Assembly (NCBI GenBank): GCA_023228885.1
Contig: JALOAJ010000001.1
Coordinates: 1-64,000, forward strand
Reading direction: 5' to 3'
DNA length: 64,000 nucleotides
Origin: Bacillota bacterium
Lineage (GTDB): Bacteria; Bacillota; Clostridia; Monoglobales; Firm-18
The notes beneath the pieces were generated by a model. It searched no databases and was not told the origin of the DNA. It saw nothing but the letters and a program-made list of their open reading frames with translations. Shown one piece after another: positions 60,408 to 64,000 of this stretch (position 1 is the first letter of the stretch; every line of letters begins with the position of its first letter). The translations under genes were made by a program, and so were the position numbers.

Positions 60408-61334
60408 ATGAAAAGAATATTATTTTTAACTGTAACCTTATTAATGTTATTTTCTATGATTACCTGTATAAATGCCCAAGGGGAAATAATCGGTGAGGTA
60501 TTAAACACCGATATCATTGCATACATTGATGGACTGCCAATACAGTCATATAATATTAATGGATGGACAGGGATTGTTGCGGAGGATTTAAGAAATTACG
60601 GATTTGAGGTCTATTGGTTTGAGGAAGAACGAGCATTATACATTTCTTATTATCAAAACCCCGGTTTTACAATAATTGCAGATTATGTTCCTCAAAAAAA
60701 CGATATGCCCGTTGGTTCCCATGCAATGGATGTGTTTAAAACAGATATAAAGACATATGTTGCCGGCGAGGAAGCGGAAGGATATAATATCGGTGGTGAA
60801 ACGATAATTTTTATTGATTGGCTGCAATGCTATGGCGATGTGCAGTGGGTTGAAAGCGAGAGGAAAATTTGCTATACCCCGGTTGAGCCTTGGGATTTGG
60901 ATTTGCATAATACTAACTATGATGCCGACACCTCCGGTAATATTAACTCGTTCTCTTTAAATGCCGTGAAAAATGAAAATAATACTTTTGATTCTAACGG
61001 GGAAAATCTTGATTATTTAACTTATATAAAAATGAACTATTCAAAAAAGAATGGGATGCAATTTAGTTTTTCCCTATATCAACGCGTATTGTTCCAAACA
61101 GAAGAATTAAATTCTTTACTTTGGAATATGAGTACCACGCGATATGACGGAACAGTTTTACAAACAGATGTGGGGATTGCAAATGAACATATGAAAATTT
61201 TAATCAATGGCGACCCTGTTAAAATAACACAGGTGACACAAGGCAAAGGAAATGGGCATACGGATTTTTATTTTTGGCTTGACAGCAGCTTACCAAAAGA
61301 GGAAATCAAAACTATAAATGTAGAATGTAAATAG
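60408..61334 (+). CDS. Secreted protein with two stalk-like repeats
   Basis: A 308-residue protein with signal peptide (MKRILFLTVTLLMLFSMI). Two repeats of about 55 residues follow: TDIIAYIDGLPIQSYNINGW with VYWFEEERALYI, and TDIKTYVAGEEAEGYNIGGE with VQWVESERKICYT. These resemble copper-amine-oxidase-N/stalk modules. The C-terminal 130 residues are beta-rich and unassigned. ATG 60408 is used; the frame is open to 60390 but lacks a better site. Confidence 0.65.
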   Translation: MKRILFLTVTLLMLFSMITCINAQGEIIGEVLNTDIIAYIDGLPIQSYNINGWTGIVAEDLRNYGFEVYWFEEERALYISYYQNPGFTIIADYVPQKNDMPVGSHAMDVFKTDIKTYVAGEEAEGYNIGGETIIFIDWLQCYGDVQWVESERKICYTPVEPWDLDLHNTNYDADTSGNINSFSLNAVKNENNTFDSNGENLDYLTYIKMNYSKKNGMQFSFSLYQRVLFQTEELNSLLWNMSTTRYDGTVLQTDVGIANEHMKILINGDPVKITQVTQGKGNGHTDFYFWLDSSLPKEEIKTINVECK

Positions 61335-61372
61335 CTTAGTAAAATCTAATTCGCCGAAGGGGCTTTTAAATT

Positions 61373-62107
61373 ATGAAAATGCGGAATTTAACCCTTGGGG
61401 TAAAACAAATTAGTAATTTAATAAATTGGATTAGAGGGCGATACTACAAATTTAAATATAGGGCGAAAGACGCTGCCGCTGTTGGAATATTTTTTTGTGA
61501 TGACAGCAAAGATAAGAAGAATGATTTTTACGGTAGACTGGATGAAATGTCAAAGACAATCAAGCCTTGCCATAAGACCATTGCGCAGCTTCAAAACTAT
61601 ATTGTTGAAAAGTATAATGCAATAGAAACTTTAATAGGCGAATGGCAGCTTGAGCAATTTAAAGTTGGGATTATTTTAAACTCCTACCCTGAGCTGCTTC
61701 ATACCCCTCAAATAGAAGTAGGCGACAAATTCCCAAAAAGGGCGGAGTTTTTAAAATGGCATGAAAACAATGAGAAAAGGTTTGCGGAAGCAAGAAAATA
61801 TCCGATTGAAAAGCTTGGTCTTGTTGTTTCCCATTACACATTTGACTATGCGCTTGAAAGCGGAAGAAAGCTGACATTTCAAATTACTATGGAGGAAAAA
61901 ACGGAGCAGTGCATAATAAGCGCAAGTGCAGACGGAAAGTTAAGCGAAGCCGAAAATAAGCTGATGCAAAGTATATCCCATGATATCGACTTATATAAAG
62001 GCGTCAGCCAAAAGGATATTGACACACGCACACCAAGGTTTTTGGCATATGCCACTACCCTTATGAAGATAGATAAGGAACAAAATATATTAAAGAAGGT
62101 GCAATAG
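61373..62107 (+). CDS. Protein of unknown function, 244 residues
   Basis: I do not recognise a family. It is hydrophilic, with no signal peptide or membrane helix, helical in the first 120 residues (KTIAQLQNYIVEKYNAIE) and mixed after. GAAGGGG lies upstream of ATG 61373. It follows the stalk-repeat gene by 38 bases, so the two are likely in one transcript. The stop codon overlaps the GTG of a short frame by one base. Confidence 0.6.
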   Translation: MKMRNLTLGVKQISNLINWIRGRYYKFKYRAKDAAAVGIFFCDDSKDKKNDFYGRLDEMSKTIKPCHKTIAQLQNYIVEKYNAIETLIGEWQLEQFKVGIILNSYPELLHTPQIEVGDKFPKRAEFLKWHENNEKRFAEARKYPIEKLGLVVSHYTFDYALESGRKLTFQITMEEKTEQCIISASADGKLSEAENKLMQSISHDIDLYKGVSQKDIDTRTPRFLAYATTLMKIDKEQNILKKVQ

Positions 62108-62244
62108 TGAAAAAAGCGATATCAATATTATTGATAACAATGATTAAATCACCAACCCTATCAACTAACTTTTCCGAAAGCGGGAAAAGGGTGAAAAAGA
62201 GATTTGATAATACTTTAAATCCTTGGCAAGCAATAAGTATTTGA
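62107..62244 (+). CDS. Possible short exported peptide, 45 residues
   Basis: GTG 62107 overlaps the preceding stop by one base and has AAGGTG 5 bases upstream. It reads MKKAISILLITMIKSPTLST and then a basic tail ending at 62244. The start looks like a signal peptide or lipoprotein leader, but no mature domain follows. It may be a real peptide or the front of a decayed gene; downstream to 62345 only tiny frames are seen. Confidence 0.35.
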   Translation: MKKAISILLITMIKSPTLSTNFSESGKRVKKRFDNTLNPWQAISI

Positions 62245-62431
62245 TACTTCAGAAACATTTAAGCCATTTTATCAATAAACAATCGAATAAGGTGGATTTT
62301 AGGGTAATGTCTCCCAACCAAGCATTATATATAAAACAAATAGAGGTGATGAAACAATAATTAGGGCATAATATAATTTCAAGCATATTTATTTTTCTGT
62401 GCATATTTTATTTGCAGTGTCAGCAAACTAT
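62245..62431. other. Intergenic, no gene recognised
   Basis: A/T-rich DNA with only very short frames (one beginning ATGTCTCCC near 62310). No RNA motif recognised. Confidence 0.4.
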
Positions 62432-62471
62432 AATATATAAGTTCCGCAAGGGTTGACGGAACTTATATATT
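62432..62471. terminator. 15-bp hairpin before the acyltransferase gene
   Basis: AATATATAAGTTCCG (62432-62446) and CGGAACTTATATATT (62457-62471) are perfect complements with a 10-nt loop. A short A-run follows rather than a T-run, so it may be a weak terminator or attenuator 28 bases before the next start codon. Confidence 0.55.
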
Positions 62472-62498
62472 ATTAAAAACAAAATAGGAAGTTAATTT

Positions 62499-63635
62499 AT
62501 GAAACCCGTTCATGATAACAAGCGTTTTACGCAGCTTGATGCGTTACGGGGGGCTGCGGCTCTCTCCGTCGTGTTTTTTCACTACCTGACCAGACTCAAA
62601 ATTACTGAGCAGGAAATTAACTTTTTCGGGAGCCTTTCGGAAAAGCTAATGTATATAATGAAATATACACCTTTGCGCATCATTTGGTTGGGACACGAAG
62701 CGGTAATCCTATTTTTTGTGCTAAGCGGATTCGTTATGTCGCTTTCTTTGTTTTCAAGACACAAGCCTACCTATTCCACTTATCTCGTTAAAAGAATTTG
62801 TAGGATTTATATTCCTTATGTTGTGACAATCTTATTTGCGATACTACTGAAAAAATTATCCTATTCCGGTGAAATACCGGCTCTGTCAACGGCTTTTAAC
62901 AATGCGTGGCAGATACCGGATAATGAGTGCAGGGCAATTTTATCCCATTTGGCGCTGATTGGCGATTTTGACACAAACATTTATGATGGCTCAATATGGT
63001 CTTTGGTACATGAAATGCGCATATCGCTTATATTTCCGCTCCTTGTGGGCACTTATAAAAATACAAGGGCTGCGCCGTCCTTATTAACTGCTTTTTTGCC
63101 CTCTTTCATCGCATACTTCATAATACAATATAATATGTCTGTCTCAAGCCTTGTTATGACTATACATTATACAGGGCTGTTTCTGTTCGGCACGATAATC
63201 GCAAAATACCGTTACCGTTTGATTAACAGTACGAAAAAGTTTTCCGATATAAAAATGTTGATTTTGCTGTTTGCCGCATCTTTGATATACGCGTTTTCCG
63301 CCTGGAGCCTTTCTTTTGCGCCGGAAATAATACACGATTGGATTTCAGCGGTGGGAACGGCATTGTTCATTATACTTCTTATGTCATGGGATAAGGCAAT
63401 ACGGCTTTTTCAAAATAAAGCTTTTGTGTTCCTCGGAAGAATATCATATAGCCTGTATTTATGGCACATTGTAATACTAAACACGCTGATACACGGCTTA
63501 TACGGAATATATCCGCTTTTTGTTATATATTTGACCGCCTTTGCGGTCACCATATTCATATCGTGGATTAGTCACAAATACATCGAGCTCCCTTCAATGA
63601 AACTGGGGAAGATATTGACAGGGACAAACAAATAA
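62499..63635 (+). CDS. Acyltransferase 3 family membrane protein
   Basis: A 378-residue integral membrane protein with about ten helices. The family N-terminus RFTQLDALRGAAALSVVFFH carries the catalytic-type His, followed by FVLSGFVMSLSLF, RICRIYIPY and the C-terminal GRISYSLYLWHIVIL. These enzymes transfer acetyl or other acyl groups across the membrane to cell-surface glycans. AGGAAG precedes ATG 62499. An SGNH hydrolase follows 32 bases later. Confidence 0.92.
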   Translation: MKPVHDNKRFTQLDALRGAAALSVVFFHYLTRLKITEQEINFFGSLSEKLMYIMKYTPLRIIWLGHEAVILFFVLSGFVMSLSLFSRHKPTYSTYLVKRICRIYIPYVVTILFAILLKKLSYSGEIPALSTAFNNAWQIPDNECRAILSHLALIGDFDTNIYDGSIWSLVHEMRISLIFPLLVGTYKNTRAAPSLLTAFLPSFIAYFIIQYNMSVSSLVMTIHYTGLFLFGTIIAKYRYRLINSTKKFSDIKMLILLFAASLIYAFSAWSLSFAPEIIHDWISAVGTALFIILLMSWDKAIRLFQNKAFVFLGRISYSLYLWHIVILNTLIHGLYGIYPLFVIYLTAFAVTIFISWISHKYIELPSMKLGKILTGTNK

Positions 63636-63667
63636 AAGATATGCTATAATGTTATTAGGTGTTGCAT

Positions 63668-64000
63668 ATGAAAAGAATATTTGCCGTTATGGCGCTGTTA
63701 TTTGCCGTGACGGCTTTAAGCGGAATGCATTTTACCGGGGGCGATAATGTACATAATCTAAAAATTATCGCCTTTGGTGACAGTATCACTCAAGGTTCTG
63801 CACTAACGACCGACATGAAAAATTGGACGGAACTTTTATCTGAAAGATACGGAACGGAAATCATAAACGCAGGCGTTGCGGGCAATTCCTCCGCGCAGGG
63901 TTTGGCGCGTTTGGAAAGGGATGTGCTTTCTCTCCGCCCCGACCTTGTAATTATAAATTTTGGTATGAATGACAGCGTTTTGGACGGTCCCCATTATGTC
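63668..64000 (+). CDS. SGNH/GDSL hydrolase, truncated by window end
   Basis: 111 codons are visible and the frame runs off the window. Signal-like N-terminus (MKRIFAVMALLFAVTALSG), then block I IIAFGDSITQGS with the nucleophile Ser, block II GVAGNSSAQ and block III NFGMNDS. In surface glycan O-acylation, SGNH enzymes often work with acyltransferase-3 proteins, and the preceding gene is one. An extended -10 TGCTATAAT (63642-63650) may give it a separate promoter. Confidence 0.85.
   Translation, partial: MKRIFAVMALLFAVTALSGMHFTGGDNVHNLKIIAFGDSITQGSALTTDMKNWTELLSERYGTEIINAGVAGNSSAQGLARLERDVLSLRPDLVIINFGMNDSVLDGPHYV

Overview
The window reads as the chromosome of a low-to-mid GC, Gram-positive, probably spore-forming anaerobe of the class Clostridia (Oscillospiraceae/Ruminococcaceae-like). 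The basis is gene content and order: a SipL-type spore coat morphogenesis protein, the Firmicutes cluster yicC-remA-gmk-rpoZ-coaBC-priA-def-fmt-rsmB, the DUF1934-argS pair, S-layer-homology (SLH) surface proteins, a cohesin domain, strong AAGGAGG ribosome sites and consensus SigA promoters. No species can be named from sequence alone.

Bases 1-35,200 are mostly housekeeping. In order: an EF-G-like GTPase behind a perfect promoter and a long leader, queH, glmM, sipL (reverse), the yicC-to-rsmB operon with several ATGA overlaps, a DUF4153 membrane protein and a beta-propeller-like protein (both reverse), ddl-murI-DUF1934-argS with a secreted protein and a CtpA-type protease, and the lysine/diaminopimelate operon asd-dapA-dapB with a free-standing aspartokinase-like ACT protein. 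Next come MATE, aldo-keto reductase, trpB2 with a structured leader, comEA, a cohesin-SLH protein, and divergent ruvC/ruvB without ruvA.

Bases 35,400-50,000 are accessory. They hold a 999-residue secreted protein, a lytic-transglycosylase-like protein with a membrane-anchored neighbour, and a family of very small paralogous proteins (MADFKSMYYHLAGR...) that sits directly behind tRNA-Gln and tRNA-Pro genes. They also hold a stress-protein gene, a c-di-GMP-I riboswitch with its own terminator in front of an SLH surface protein, an exopolysaccharide-type trio (sugar transferase, GT2, metallophosphoesterase), and a graveyard of broken genes (surface-protein C-terminus, phage baseplate genes, serine recombinase C-terminus, truncated leucine-rich-repeat protein).

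Bases 50,000-58,200 form a coherent candidate system. An AgrC-like GHKL sensor kinase and a LytTR response regulator are divergent from a small membrane protein and two very large secreted proteins (stalk/WG-repeat/ricin-like, and CAP/Ig/thioredoxin-like/SLH). The intergenic region carries two 9-bp repeats with 21-bp periodicity, the geometry expected for LytTR binding. Bases 58,200-64,000 carry gene fragments, an FAD-dependent oxidoreductase, a secreted stalk-repeat protein, an unknown protein, an acyltransferase-3 membrane protein and the start of an SGNH hydrolase, the last two plausibly a cell-envelope O-acylation pair.
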